A DNA stretch of 64,000 nt from Asterochloris sp. CNOR1 (GCA_963969365.1 OZ017747.1:4216001-4280000), one strand, 5' to 3'; numbered from the stretch's first letter, positions 1-14,600 are shown. Notes: generated by a model not told the origin, from the letters alone. Numbers and translations are program-made.

Positions 1-233
1 TCTGCTGTACCCGTGGCGCTGCGCACATCTGGTGGTCCACTCACCTCAGAGCAGTGCTGGACACCACCTGTCTGACATTGAGGCCCCAAACGCCGCTGTC
101 CATGAGAAATTTGGGAGTCATCAGCCTGTATTCCCCAGCATACCTTTGACACACGTCCTAGCTTCACACTGCACTGTTGCTGTGCGCTGTGTGTTGCGCA
201 GCTCTTTGGTACCAAGCAGCTCTGTGTCTGCAG
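1..233 (+). other. Upstream intron of the triosephosphate isomerase gene
   Basis: No recognisable coding stretch of the isomerase appears before the acceptor at 231-233 (TCTGCAG type). The N-terminal half of the enzyme, with its lysine and first histidine, must lie left of the window. I see only intron-like sequence here. Confidence 0.6.
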
Positions 234-1904
<1,671 letters not shown>

Positions 1905-2233
1905 ACGCGTGATTTTGGTCCACAGCCTGAAGAGGTGCTGCAGCATACAGCAGGGCAGGCACCTGCACTTGGGCTCAGATTTTCCAGTGATGGCAGTAAA
2001 AGCCAAAGTTTGACTGGAATACAACGTACAGAGCTGCAACTACTTCAGTAAAGTTTCTGTTTTCTGTCCATTTTCCAAGCTCCAAGCAGGTTGAGCGGGA
2101 GCAACACAGTGCAGGGTGCTTCTGGGTTCACGTGTTGTCTAAGGAATGGCTGTGACGCATAAGATTGGTGGCCCAGCATCTGCTGCCTCATTAACTTTAA
2201 AATAGCAGGTGGCACTCAGGCAGGCTCATGTAG
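1905..2233. other. Convergent 3' intergenic region
   Basis: 329 bp between the TPI stop and the Borealin-like stop. It must hold both 3' UTRs. I saw no gene, tRNA or clear polyadenylation motif I could name with confidence. Confidence 0.6.
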
Positions 2234-5064
2234 TTAGCGTAGTGCAGCAGTTGCCAGGCTCTTGAGCTGCTCCAGCTGCTCTGCCACTTCCTTGAGCTTG
2301 TCTGCTGGCACTTTGTTCATGCCATCCAGGACATCAACAGCAACCTGGGTGCCATCTGCAGCAAGAGGGGCAGTCCTCCACAGAATTTCGTAGACTCTGG
2401 ACTTGACTCCTGAGCTGCTGTGCTGAACTCAGGAGCATTGCTGTTGCAAGCTGAGGGAGTCATGACTGGACCTGATATCACCATGCCCACCTTTGCACGT
2501 CACCACGATGGCATTGCCTGCCTTTGTCTTGGCGCCACGCCCTGCAGGCAGCAGCATGCTGCTCTAACACTGGAGCTTCACAGAAACAGAGTTGCTATGC
2601 AATATCCGGGCATCCTGCCCAGGCCAAGTGCCACCACCTGAGGCTCTACACATGCTGCGTCCTTAGGCTTGTCTTGATAAGACCCCTGGCAGTTTCCATG
2701 GTGCCATGGCACTGTGCCGCCAGTGTGTCACCACGTTTTGGATAGCAATGCAGATCACAGGCAGCTGTGCAAGCACGTCATCTGCACACCTGCATTGCGC
2801 CGGATCACAGTGGCAAAGGCGCCTCCAAAGCTGGCTCCGTTCCAGCCTGCTGGCATGGGCGTGTTCAGCATGCCACCGCCTGGCAGGCGCGTGTTCAGCA
2901 CCACCTGTGATTCTACAGCAGCACAGAGCATGACTCCATCTCAGTCCCACCAAATAACATCTCTCTCTCTCTCTCTACGCGGCGTGCGTCGGAGCAGCCC
3001 CGTGGGTCCACTGTCTTCACACACAGGAGACCATGTGAAAGGACAGACGCTCAGCAATGTGCTGCGCAGCAATGCTGCACAGGTAGGGAACGCTCTGCTA
3101 TGCAACCCACATGCCTGCAGGACGTTGCACACCGGCATGCTGTGCAGGGCATTGCTGTGAAGGTACTCTTGAGGCGCGGAAGCAGGTGGAGCTGCAGAGG
3201 ACAGCGTGCTGCGACAAGGCTGCTGCCGGGGTGCCCTCCAGCTGAGGAGAAGGTGTCACCGGCCAGTTGGGTCCTGCTTCATGTGTGTTGCGGTCACCAT
3301 GTCTAAGGCTGAAGCTGCTCAGGCAAAGAGCTGCAGGGCTGGACAGACTGTCAGCATGTACAGCTGTTTACTGCCTGCTGAGTGCCCAGGCAGACCTTCT
3401 CTGGTCAGCTGGTGCGGCTGCAGCTGCCTGCTGCAATGCTGGCCTCCTGCCCTTTGCTGGTTGTCTCGGCTGGTGATCTGCCACTGACTGCTGATAGCAG
3501 AGCACATTGCCAGAGGACCCAGCAGTCATGGGTGCGCTCACGCTGGTGGGCCAGCCATGCACCCCTTACAGAGGGTGTGCTGCCGAAGGCCCTGCAGGTT
3601 TGGCAGGGGTTTTGCTGGGCGGCTGCTCAACATCTGTTCTCCCTCCCCTGCCCTCCCCTCATATGGGTCACGCCCATGCCCCTGCTCACCTGAGGTGGAG
3701 GCGCCCACACCGTCTCCTGCTGGCGTCTGCGCAACTGCTGCCGCAGTCCTGGCACGCCCAGTTCTGCGCAGCTGAGTGGCGGGCTCTTCAGTGCTGCCTG
3801 CAGCAGCGCCAGATGACTCTTGCTTGGCAAGATAAGGGCGCTAAGGAAGCACGTCTGTGCAGTGGCAGCCCAATGGAAGAACACTATGGATCATTGGCAG
3901 CAGGGCTGGTCGCTAACGCTATTGGCGGGCAACACTGTGCATCAGCCTACCTGCTAATCATGCAGACAACCCTGTTGCATGGACTGCTTGCCTGCCTTGC
4001 TGAGGGCTTGGAACAATGCAAAAATCCTCAGACTGCCAACAAACGAGTCTGTACCGCATGATTGACCCTCATCTTGAGAGCGCCCTCATCATGCTGGCAG
4101 CCCTCGCTCTCAGCGAGGCTCACCGTCCAGGGCTGCCACAGCCTTGCGCTTCCGTGTCGTCATGGCCACTGTGGCCGACCCGCCGCCACGGGGGCGCCCT
4201 GCTCCTATGGCTGCCCCGGGCGGGGGCATGAGCTGCCCCTGAAGCGCCCGCCTACGCGCCTGGATCTCCTCCAGAGCAGGCCCCACCAGGTCCCCTGCAT
4301 ACCTTTCCTGGAACTCCACCAACCGCATTACGCGGGCCTGCAAGCATTGGCTTGCTCACTGGATTGCAGGGCTGGTGCTGCTCTCGCACAACTCCTGTAG
4401 CGCAAGGCACAAGCCCTCAAGCAGGGTGACGTTCTGGAGTTGCCAAAGAGCTGCGTGCAATTGTATGCCTGTTCTGGAGGTAAATCAGCCCAGGTCAAGC
4501 TGATTGCAGGTAAGCCGCGGGTGCAATGTGGCTGCCTGAGGGGACTGCACACCCGATCAAGTCTCCAGTCCAAGATGGATGTGGCCCACAATCCGGGTGC
4601 TCATGCAAGAAGTTACGCAGCAGCATGCCAATCAATGCAAGCAGCCTCTATCCGCCCACAAGAGTCCTACACACATGGCAATAAAGAGATGCAGCAGGTG
4701 CAGCTGACCTGCTTAGGGATCTTGACCAGCTGCACCTTGAGCTCATTGCGCAGGCTGGCGGCAGCATCCTCGGCCATGCGGTGCAGGGCATCCACCCGCG
4801 CTTGCACTGCAGCATGGCAGTCAAGGCTGCGGTATAGGGTCTGCATGCTGCTCTGACAGCACTGTGCAATGGTATATGCAGTGTCTTGGCAGACCAGGTG
4901 CTCGGCTCTGTTCAGACTGAGGAGTTACCTTCAGCTTCCAACTGGTTCAGCAAAGAGTGAACTTGCTGATTGTACACTGAGAGACCATCAGCCTCGCTTC
5001 CTTCCGTTCCATCGTCGACAGGATCATCTGGAGCAGGATCAACAGGTGCTTTCCGGCGTGGCAT
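2234..5064 (-). CDS. Borealin/Nbl1-like chromosomal passenger complex subunit
   Basis: Eight exons join with every phase closing, giving about 349 aa: 5064-4929, 4884-4709, 4337-4124, 3818-3690, 3622-3570, 2904-2790, 2541-2491 and 2409-2234 (stop TAA). The N-terminal third is helical and reads ...LRNELKVQLVKIPKQ then ARVMRLVEFQERYAGDL, matching the Nbl1/Borealin N-terminal pattern of a helix ending in 'IPK-x-VR-M...F...Y-GD'. The middle is basic and low-complexity with TP motifs (STPS, NTPMPAG). The C-terminal exon (DGTQVAVDVLDG...VPADKLKEVAEQLEQL) resembles the short Borealin C-terminal dimerisation domain. In known systems Borealin links survivin, INCENP and Aurora B at centromeres. Exon 5 (3622-3570) is the least certain. 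It shares a 78-bp divergent spacer with ETFQO. Confidence 0.62.
2960..2976. repeat. (CT)n microsatellite in a Borealin-like intron
   Basis: An uninterrupted run of about eight CT dinucleotides lies just outside the exon at 2904-2790, in the intron between 2905 and 3569. Confidence 0.9.
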
Positions 5065-5142
5065 GGCGAGAGACACAATACGGCATCAGTTGACCATGAA
5101 GTCAATGACTTGTGATCTGCCCAGAACCGCCACTTAAACGGC
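5065..5142. promoter_or_regulatory. Bidirectional promoter/5' UTR spacer, Borealin-like / ETFQO
   Basis: Only 78 bp separate the divergent start codons (CAT complement at 5062-5064; ATG at 5143). Both transcripts must start within this spacer or inside the neighbour's first exon. No TATA box is obvious. Confidence 0.6.
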
Positions 5143-8100
5143 ATGCTAGGGAGACTGCAACAGGCATCAAGGCTTGTCAAACAATGGGCTATCATAGATT
5201 GCAAGACGGCAGCAGGTGCCTTCAGCTCTCATGCAGCAGAGGCCAGAGAGAGCATGCAGTACGATGTCTGCATTGTTGGGGCAGGGCCAGCGGGTCTGTC
5301 TGCAGCAATCAAGCTAAAACAGGTACACAACGCACCTCGAATGCTGGCCTGCTGTCAATGTCTACTGCCAGAGCAATCAAGCTCTGCTATTGCTGCAGAG
5401 GTGCAAGGAGGCAGACAAGAACCTCAGCGTGTGCGTGCTGGAGAAAGGCGCTGAAGTAGGTGTGGCCATCGAACGAAGACAGTTGCCACGATGCATCACG
5501 CACAGCCACCTTGGTTCACCAGGCCTGCAGGATGTTGCGGCGGTCATGCCTTGTGCAGTGCCACCTCCGCATCACTGCTTGATCGCCATCCGCATTGCAG
5601 TGCGCAATTTGCTTGATGACAACGCCATCTGTCTATACCTGAAAGCCGAGCGCAGCTCGCCAGGGCGCCTCATCCACACCCTTCACGCTGCTGACAGATG
5701 TACTGACAGGCAGGCATCTCCCTGTCTGTACCAACAGCTCAGGAAGCTGCACGCCTGTACCTGCAGGCGCTCACATTCTTTCTGGCAATGTGCTGGAGCC
5801 CCACGCCCTCACTGAGCTGCTGCCAGACTGGGAGAAGCAGGGGGCTCCAGTCACAGTGCCAGCCACAGAGGACCGCTTCTTCATCTTGAGCCAGAAGCGC
5901 GCATTTCGCGTCCCCACCCCCAAGCAGATGCACAACAAGGGGAACTATGTGATCAGCCTCAGGTGGGGCCTGCAGCCTGCTGTGGCCTCCATGCTGTGGC
6001 AAGGTGTAGCACGGAGCAATGTGGGTCCCAGGCCAGTGTCGGCAACGTGGTCGTAGCATGTTGCTAGATCGTGCGGAGAGAGCGAGGCATCCTGTCACGA
6101 GGGCACAGCACACGTGTATGTCATACCAATTAACTTGTACCGTTGTCCTTGTCTTTGTGCTTGCTTAGCGCCTTCACAGCGCCAGCTCAGAGCCAGCAGA
6201 TCTGCACGATGGACTGCAAGGGACACAGCGCAGTCGTGTAGAGCAGCACGGTGGTTTGCATACAAGCTGGTTCAGACTGCTGTCATGGGCTTGAAGCCTG
6301 CAGGCAGCGGCCTGCTGACCGCATGCTGCTGGCAGCTGCTGCGCCACATCTGCTTCTGGCATCAGGACCCGAGCTCGCAGCCGGGCTGCCCCATGCTGTC
6401 CTCAGAGCTTAGGCGTGCATGCTTAGCGACCTGAAGGCATGCGCTGCTCCTCGCTGCAGCCAGCTCTGCCGCTGGCTGGGCACCCAGGCGGAGGAGCTTG
6501 GGGTGGACATCTACCCCGGCTTTGCTGCCAGCGAGCTGCTTCTCAAGGGCGGTGCCGCCGCGGGGGTGGCCACTAACGACTTTGGGGTCGCCAAGGATGG
6601 CACCCGGAAGCCCACTTTCCAGCGAGGCTTGGAGCTGCAGGCACGTGCCACGCTGCTGGCAGAGGGCTGCCGAGGGAGCCTATCTGAGGTGGGGCCATGC
6701 ATGCTTGTTCAAACCTTACAAAATGTCGTGCAGGTACTATCTCAGGAAGCTTACCGGGGGCGGCGCCATGCATGCTTGTTGCATCTCACACATCAAGGTG
6801 CAGGTGTTCCCTCAGGAAGCTCATCAGAGGTGGGGCATGCATGCTCATTGCATGTCAAACATACAGCCGCAGATACTCAGGGCAGGGCTTAAAGCTGCTT
6901 CAGAGCTGCCAGAGCAGAGGGCAGCTGGTGAAGCCTGTCAGAGTGTGAGCACACTGCCACCTCTTGCGTGGTGGTCTTGCAGCTTCAAGTGGTGCTGCAC
7001 ATCATGCGCCTGGCTGAAGGCTGCTGCGGCAGAATGTTCACTCAGGTGGACTGCGAGCTGTTGCAGCCAGAGGCCAGCGCTGCTGGCTGGGGCCTGATCT
7101 GCAGTGTGCAGGCCACGCTGCCAGTTGAGGGCTGCTGTGGGGCCCTGCCGCGGGTGAGCGCCCTGCCACCGACTACAGGGTGCACCAGAAGCTTGTGAGC
7201 TGCCCGCAAGCTTTGTTTGGGCTGCTGCAATGTGTGGTGCTGCATGCAGAAGGCATTCAAGCGCAGGCTGTGCAGGCAGGGTCCAGAGCAGTCCGCCTGA
7301 TGCACCTGGGCCCTTACAGCGTCCCTTGCTGCCTGCAGCAGGCACAATTTGCTGTTGGCGGTCTCAGGGGGACCCCAGACCCACCTGCTTGAGGTGCGGT
7401 GGTGTATTGGGCTGCCTGCCGGCAGCTATGGGCACAAGCAGGCTCCAGTTGCCGTGAAGCCTGCTGATTGCATCTGCCAGGATGCAGCAAAAACCCTGCT
7501 GTGGGGGTCGGTGACTGGTCCGACAATGAATCCCTTCACTGCGCGTAAGTCCAGCAATGACCATTGAGCAATTGCTCGCAACCTGGAGCTGAGCGTCGAG
7601 CTGCACGCCTGGTGCTACTGAGATGACACGCCGTCTGCGGCGTCCTGCAGGATGCCCTTTTGACTGCTCAAGCAACCCCACGGCGACCCCTAAACCTACC
7701 TGCCTAGTTTCCACATAGCTGAGATCTTCTCTGTCGCTGCCTGCAGGAGGCAATGAAGCGCTTCAGGTTGCGCGAGCAGGTCCAGGCTGATCGACAGACC
7801 TATGCGCTGGGCATCAAGGAGGTGTGGGAGGTCGCTCCACAGCAGCACAAGCCTGGGCGGGTGTGGCACACTGTGGGATACCCTTTGGATGCGGGGACGT
7901 ATGGAGGCTCCTTCCTGTACCACATGGAGGACAACAAAGTGGCCTTGGGGTGAGCAGCCTTCACTCACAATGGGTGAGCAGGCATGCTTGTGATGGTGTG
8001 GAGCAGGCCTGACTGGCAGCTGTAGCACAAGCTGGTTGGGGCCGACAATCCCGGCCTGCAATGATGGGCAAGCTGGATACAATAGCGGACTGAGGTGTTC

Positions 8101-11100
8101 TGCAACATACGCGTCTGCAGCTCACTGAGCAGCATGTGTGCTCCCCTGCATGCTGGTGGTTGTGCTGTGCATGCAAGAACCCTGAAGGCACTGTCCCAGG
8201 CAATTGTGCTGGTTGCCTCTCCGCTGCCAAGGCAGTTGTGTCGGTTGCCCCTCCCCTGCCAAGGCATCTGTGCTGGTTGCCCCTCCCCTGCAGCTTTTGC
8301 ACACTTGGGTGACTGTGTTTTCCCCTGCAAACTGGGTTTTGCGCTGTGCGTTCAAGGAGCCCTCAAGGTGCTGCGCCAGTTGGTTGCCCCTCCCCTGCAC
8401 CCTTTGCACACGCAGCACATCGTGTGCTCCCCTGCAGGCTGGTGATAGCGCTGGACTATCGGGATCCATACATGAACCTGTTCCAGGAGTTCCAGAGGTG
8501 GAAGTCGCACCCCAAGATCCGGGCCGTACTGGAGGGCGGCACCTGCCTGCAATATGGAGCCAGGTCAGCCCTGGCTACTGCTTGACATACCAGGCAGGGC
8601 GCACGCCTCTCAGGGGTGGCATGGCAAGCAAAGGAGACAGACTGTGGTACACCCAGGCAATGGATTTGTGCTGGGCACAGTTCAAATAAAGTCTGTTTCA
8701 CACAGCCTGTGGTGCTGCATCTGCATCTGAGCGGCACACCCAGGCAAAACCACTGTGACTGGCACAGCGCAAAGCAGATAACATGAATTTGCACCCTGCT
8801 GTGCTTTCTTGGGGCAGAGCATCAGGCGACAGGCACTGGCAATGTGCGGGGGCAGAGAGGGTACACAGCGTGGTTGTCGCTTTTTACTGGCCAGGCTGCT
8901 GGAAGCACATTGCCTCTGTAGGGCTGTGCACGGCACAAACACGGCATCAGAAACCTGAAAGGAGCTTGTAAGGTCGTGTACGAGACTGCAGTTTGTAAGT
9001 CTGGACCAAGCCTCTAGAAAGGCTTCATGCCTGGGTGATGCATGTCCAGCACATGTGCAGGACTGAATAATCTGAGCTGACGTTCAGTTTGACTGTTGAT
9101 GGGGGCATGGTGCAGCCTGCTGACTGCTCCTCACTTGCTGCAGGTCCTTGAATGAGGGGGGCCTGCAGTCCATACCTCGCCTGGACTTCCCTGGAGGAGC
9201 CCTCATAGGCTGCTCTGCTGGCTTCCTGAATGTCCCCAAAATCAAGGTGAGCCCACTCAGCAGAAGGCCAGCCCACCTGCCCTGATGTTGCCAGGGTCAC
9301 TGGCGACTTCTGAAGCCTGCTCTGCTGACAGCCCCCCCTAGCAGAAGACTAGCCCACCTGCCCTTGGAGTTGCCGGGGTCACTGGCGGCTTCTGAAGCCT
9401 GCTCTGCTGACAGCCTTCAAGCTGCAAGGCAAGCCCCTGCAGCCATGGCACTGCCCACCTGCCCATGTTCCCAATCTCCATGGCAGCACCTGAAGCCTGT
9501 GAAGACTGTCTAAAAGCACAAGGAGGGCCCTCAGCAGCCATGGCACACTCCCCTGTTGGCTCTCCGGCAGCACCTCAAGCAGTATGCAGGCAGCCTACAT
9601 GCGCATGATGTTGACACAGCCTGCTGAGCTGGCTGCCTCAACCCTGCTCAGCCCTGGCTGCACCTCGCCTGTTGCCCGTGCGCACAAGCCACCGTCTTGC
9701 TGCTGGCTGACCTCATATGCAGCATCAGGCACCTCCTGCCAGCAGGATGTGCACTGGCAGGAGACAGTACAATTCACATCGAGGTTCCTTGACAATGCCG
9801 CCAGCAGGGTGTGCATTAGCAGCGACAGTGCAAGTCACAGCGATCTTTGGTGACCATGCTGCCGGCAGGGTATGCATCAGCAGGAGACACGGCAAGTCGC
9901 AGCACGCTCCTGTGACAGCGCCTTCAGGCATTCACCGAACTATGTGCTCAGACGTGGTGGCGCCACATTACAGCATGCCAACTCCCTCTCAACATATGAG
10001 GGCTCTGTTGGCAGGGCATCCTACACAGTCATGCAGTCAGGCCTGTATAGCCTCAACTACTTTGCTTGCAGAACTACTTTTCTGCTTCTTTTGCAGGAAG
10101 CGCTTTCCTGGTTTTGTCCTGCAGGGCACCCATACAGCCATGCGGTCAGGCATAATGGCAGCAAATGCAGCCTTTGATGCGCTGACCGGCCCCGCAGCAG
10201 CCTCGCGGCAGCCTGTGGACCTGAGCAGCTACGCAGAGCGGATGACAAAGAGCTCTGTGTATGACGAGCTGCACCAGTGCCGAAACATCCGGCCGGGGTG
10301 AGTCGGTGACCCTGACCCTACAACTGCTGCCACGCTCTGTGCTGTGAGAGACAACCTGACAGGGCACGGCGCAACACTCAGCTTGAGTGAGGACGAGGTT
10401 GGCTGCATATGTGAGGGAGCCTGCTGCCTTTAGGCTGCATTTGTGACGGAGCCTGCTGCCTTCCGAATTGTACGAGTTGAAGAGCTTGCTGCCGGTCAGA
10501 CTGCAAATGTGAGAGACCTGCTGCCCTCAGGACTGTACATGTAGAGGGAACTGCCTGCGGCACTGTACATGTGAGGAAGCCTGCTGCCTGCAGAGCTGTT
10601 GCCTTCACATTCGAACATGCAGAGGGAGCCTGGTGCCTGCAGGTTCAAGCTTGGACTCTGGGGCGGGCTGGCCTATGCCGCACTTGACACCTACATCCTC
10701 AGAGGCAGCGCCCCCTGGACGCTGCGACACAGGTGCAGCACTGAATGTGCCTGCTTTGTTGTGCGGTCTTCGTGGCTGACTCATGTCCATGCCCGCATGC
10801 TGAGTGTGCATGTGTCCACGCCTGAGCAGGGCTCAGCGCACTGCTGGCGTCAGCAGACCCACCTGACGTTGCCGGGCGTGCATTGCAAATTCTTTCTTCC
10901 AGCACATTGGCTGTCAGCAGCAACCTAAAGTCAGGCCAGTTTGCAGTGCAGTCTGATTACCAAAGCCGGAGGTAGAGACAGGCTGGTCAAGGCTCCGTCC
11001 ATGGGCAGATACTGGCCAGCACAAGAGCTCCGTGCTGCTGAGCGGCCAGCCGCTGTTCATGCACAGCAGGCGCTAAGCTCTTGCCGTCTCTCCCTACCCA

Positions 11101-11556
11101 GCAGGAGCATCAGGTGCCACATGGTCGATGTGCAGAAAGTTATAAGACTTCCCATGTCCTCGCTGCAGGCACCCAGACCACGAGGCCCTGCGTCCAGCCT
11201 CCCAATCCACCCCCAGGGAGTACCCCAAGCCAGATGGGCAGGTCAGCTTCGACCTCACCACCTCGCTGTTCAGGAGCGGGACTAACCATGACCACGACCA
11301 GCCCTCCCACCTCAGGCTGCGCAACCCTGGCATCCCCACTGTGGTCAACTTGCCATCCTATGCCGGGCCTGAGCAGCGTTACTGCCCTGCGGGCGTCTAT
11401 GAGTACAGCCAGGACTCTGAGACGGGCAGGCAGCAGCTGCAGATCCATGCCCAGAACTGTTTGCACTGCAAGGCCTGCTCCATCAAGGACCCCACACAAA
11501 ACATCAAGTGGTCTGTCCCTGAGGGTGGTGGTGGTCCAGCCTATTCAATGACATGA
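5143..11556 (+). CDS. ETFQO: Electron transfer flavoprotein-ubiquinone oxidoreductase (mitochondrial)
   Basis: Inner-membrane flavoprotein passing electrons from ETF (branched-chain amino acid and fatty acid oxidation) to ubiquinone. Ten exons close in phase for about 582 aa: 5143-5322, 5399-5459, 5767-5962, 6460-6688, 7747-7949, 8438-8563, 9144-9246, 10125-10297, 10643-10732 and 11169-11556. The N-terminus is a basic, Ser/Ala-rich presequence, then the FAD-binding [16 protein letters not shown]. Family blocks follow in order: [89 protein letters not shown]. The 4Fe-4S cysteines are in [10 protein letters not shown] and [13 protein letters not shown], and the end [12 protein letters not shown] is typical. 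Length matches animal ETFQO. The longest intron is 6689-7746 and carries repeats. Confidence 0.97.
6689..6870 (+). repeat. Degenerate tandem repeats in ETFQO intron 4
   Basis: Three imperfect copies of a roughly 75-bp unit built around GGCATGCATGC...CAGGTRYTMYCTCAGGAAGCT follow immediately after the donor at 6689. Copies start near 6690, 6765 and 6830. Reading frames inside are intronic. Confidence 0.65.
8200..8445 (+). repeat. Tandem repeats upstream of an ETFQO acceptor
   Basis: Repeated GGTTGCCCCTCCCCTGC units occur near 8210, 8245 and 8275, with another at 8381-8400. Together they form a pyrimidine-rich stretch leading to the acceptor before 8438. It looks like local amplification of a polypyrimidine tract. 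Confidence 0.6.
9247..9560 (+). repeat. 81-bp tandem duplication in ETFQO intron 7
   Basis: The segment starting near 9259 (AGCAGAAGGCCAGCCCACCTG) recurs near 9340 with a few substitutions. A more decayed third copy follows at about 9440-9500. All lie directly behind the donor at 9247. Confidence 0.8.
10380..10640 (+). repeat. Short tandem repeats in ETFQO intron 8
   Basis: About five decayed copies of a 30-60 bp unit containing TGTGAGGGAGCCTGCTGCCT run up to the true acceptor, GCCTGCAG at 10642. The acceptor is itself the last member of the series. Confidence 0.65.
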
Positions 11557-11632
11557 GTTTGTCTTTGTGCATCACGCTGATTGAGCGGAAGCATGAGACT
11601 TGAAGCACGCACTTCATTTCGCTCACATCATT

Positions 11633-14600
11633 TCATTCATTGTGGGCAGTGATCGCATCGACTGCATGCTCGCCATGCAGTGCATAGCCATGCAGCCTGT
11701 TGATCAGGATGTAAATAAAGACGTGCACAAAAATGATGTACAGGAAGACGACAAGGCGTCCGAGGGGGTACTGTCTGAGCAAACGTACAAAAGTAGACGC
11801 TGTCGCGTCCAAAAACCTGCAGCATGATAGTAGGTAGGAGGCTTGAGCATCTAGATCAGGCCTGATGGCAGCCAATAACTTTCATCAATCTCTGAGTGTG
11901 TGCTGATCCAGCACTGCAGGCACCAGCTGCGGCAGCCTTGAGACGGCAGAGCACACTGCAAAAAGGCAGAGGCCCTCAGCTTTCACCTTGCAGCAGCCTT
12001 AATGTAGCCGCCAACCCTGTTGTCGTTGGCCAGGCGGACATAGGCATCCCCGATGGCGTCCATGGGCACCACCACGTCATCGCTTGCACTGAAGCCGCCC
12101 CTGCCGCCGCTGTTGGTGCGCCTGCAAGGCAACAGCACCTGCATATGCTGGACGATCTGTGCAGCACTGAGTGCGCCTCTGCCACTGCTGCTGGTGCCAT
12201 CAGCTTGGGAGAGGTACGCAGGCTGGGCAGGCACTGAAGTTGCTCTGTCGACCCTGTTGGCCCACTTGCAGCCCTCGACACTATACCGCTCATGCAGCCT
12301 CCACACTTGATGTGACTGACACAAGGCAGTGGAGTACGCCAATGTCCATGGCAGGGGGCCACAACAACAACAGTAACAGGCAGCATGCGCCTTCATTGAC
12401 TTCCTAGCAGCTCTGGGGACATGTCTCACCTAATATAGGGGAGCCCAGAAACCTTGGGATGGATACACAACAATTGCTTCAGCGCAGAAGGGCAACCTCA
12501 CATGCTCCCACCAGCGCCCACCCCGACGCGCTGCAGTCGCTGCATTTGACAGCAGCGTGCATGACCCTCCTGCATCGTGTCAAAGCAGGCCTCACCTGCA
12601 GGCCAAACCAGCCCACACCCATGCGCCGGCCCCACACTTTTCTGATCTAGAAGTCTCCTGGCTTAGATAGAAGGCTGCACATGCACCCCATGATCTTACA
12701 CATGAGGGTCATCAGTGGACCCAAAGCTCACCTCTTTGCCCGGTCAGCTTCCTCGCGTGCTGTGGCCACTGCGGGCTCAGACTTCATCTGGTGTGCAGCA
12801 TTCTCATCCTCATAAGGGTCAGTACTGGAGCTGCAGCTCACCTTCTGGCCCGATCAGCCTCCTCGCGCGCCGTGGCCAGTGCGCGCTCAAAGTTCATCTG
12901 ATTGGCAGCCTTCTCGGCCGCCATCTGCTCCAGCTGGTTCTGCTTCAGCATCAGCATGTCAGTCACCTGCAGCATAGGGGACAGGAGGTCGTTCAAGAGG
13001 CGGATGAGGTACTGAAGATCGGCCATCTGCAGCATGTGGAAACCTGCCTGCTGCTTGAGCATCAGCGCGACCACCACCTACAGCGGAATCAGCAGCGCCC
13101 TCTTGCAGTCTGCCCCACATGTGTGCCTGGATGTGCTCTGCTGAATGCTCCAGACCTGTGTTCCACTGCCCCACCTGATCGCACACACAGCTAAAGTGCA
13201 CGCACATGGGCTTGCCAACCTTTTCTGGCTGCTTGCAGGTCTGCAGCTTGCCAAGACATGCGCCCCGCATCACAGCATTGGCACAACATCACAGGGACCC
13301 GCACTCTGGCTCATGCTGCACCCACAGACTGCAACGCCCCTCCTGCCCTTGCCTACCTGGTAGTAAAACATGTTTGGCCTCACGCTGCTACCCTCAGAGC
13401 AGGCAGTGACTGCGCTCACCTCGCGCATGTGCAGCTCCATCTCTTGCACACGCCACATACTCTTGCAGTCTCTGGTCCAGGCTGCACCCACAGGCTGCAG
13501 CGACATCTTCCCTTGCATACTTGACAGTGCAAGACGGGTGGCGCCATGCTGCTGGTCCCAGAGCAGGCAACCTGCCCGCACTCGCCGTGCTGCTGCCCTC
13601 AGAGCACGCAGTGACTGCGCTCACCTCGCGCACTCGCAGCTCCATCTGGTGCGTGCTGGGCGCCGTCTGGGCCTGACGGACTGCAACCTCCAGCTCTCGC
13701 TGCAGGCGCCGCGCCTCCATCTGGAACTGGTCAGACGTCTGCAGGCAGCGGAGCCAGGCTGTGGGAGTCCTGCCTACCGCAGGGGCGTGCAGGGCCCACC
13801 TGCTGACAGAGGGCTTGTGTGATCTTGTGGCTGCGACGGCAGCTACTTTGGGGGCTGTAAAAGCCCTGTGCTTGCAGGACAGTCTGCCTAGGACGTGGGG
13901 AGGCACTAAGGCAGCCACCAGGGTCAGTGCAAAACCGCTGACACCTGCAGCGCACACATCTGATGAAGTGGGCTGACACAGCTGCATACGGCACAATCAG
14001 GCACAGAGCATCTTGCGTGTGGTTCTGCTCCCTGGCAGTTCTGCCTGCCTGGCAAGCAGCGCCCAGAAAGAACTGCTGGAACGTTTGCTGGGCTCTTTAA
14101 TAAGAATTCAGATCAGCCAGCTAAGACAGCTATACGGCCTCTTTTCCCTGGCAACTCTGCGTGCTGCACTGCAAGCAGCACCTGGGGGGTGTTTTAGGGT
14201 CTAGGGTTTAGGGACACACCTGCTGAGAGGTTTGCAGGGCGCTCTGGGCCCGCTCGCAGGCCGCCTGCCACTGCTGCACCTCCTTCTGCAGCTGCTCCAG
14301 GGCGCCGTCACCCTCCCTGCAGCAGCAGGTAGCCGTGAGCAGCCATGCTTGCTGCAAGCATGTTGTCGCACAGCCCAGAACAGGACAGACCTTCTGTGTC
14401 AAAGGCTGTACATGGCAGCTCGAAAGTGGATTTTCCTCTGCAATTGTCCATGGGCGTCCCGTTCCCTGCAGTGGCCATTGGTCCTCTGGGCAGCCGAGCA
14501 CAAACTGGACCAGGCTTGGAGTGTCAGTGATAAAGGCGAAGGCGTCTGTTCAAAGCCTGCCGTGGCTGGAGCAGCGGTCATCAACAGGTACAAGGCCTGC

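Noticed and set aside
4347-4473. Helical open stretch (GIQLHAALWQLQ...) followed by an in-frame TGA at 4358-4356, suggesting an extra Borealin-like exon or selenocysteine
   Set aside because: Joining 4709 directly to 4337 closes phase and gives the conserved IPK-x-RVM...YAGDL, so this stretch is intronic.
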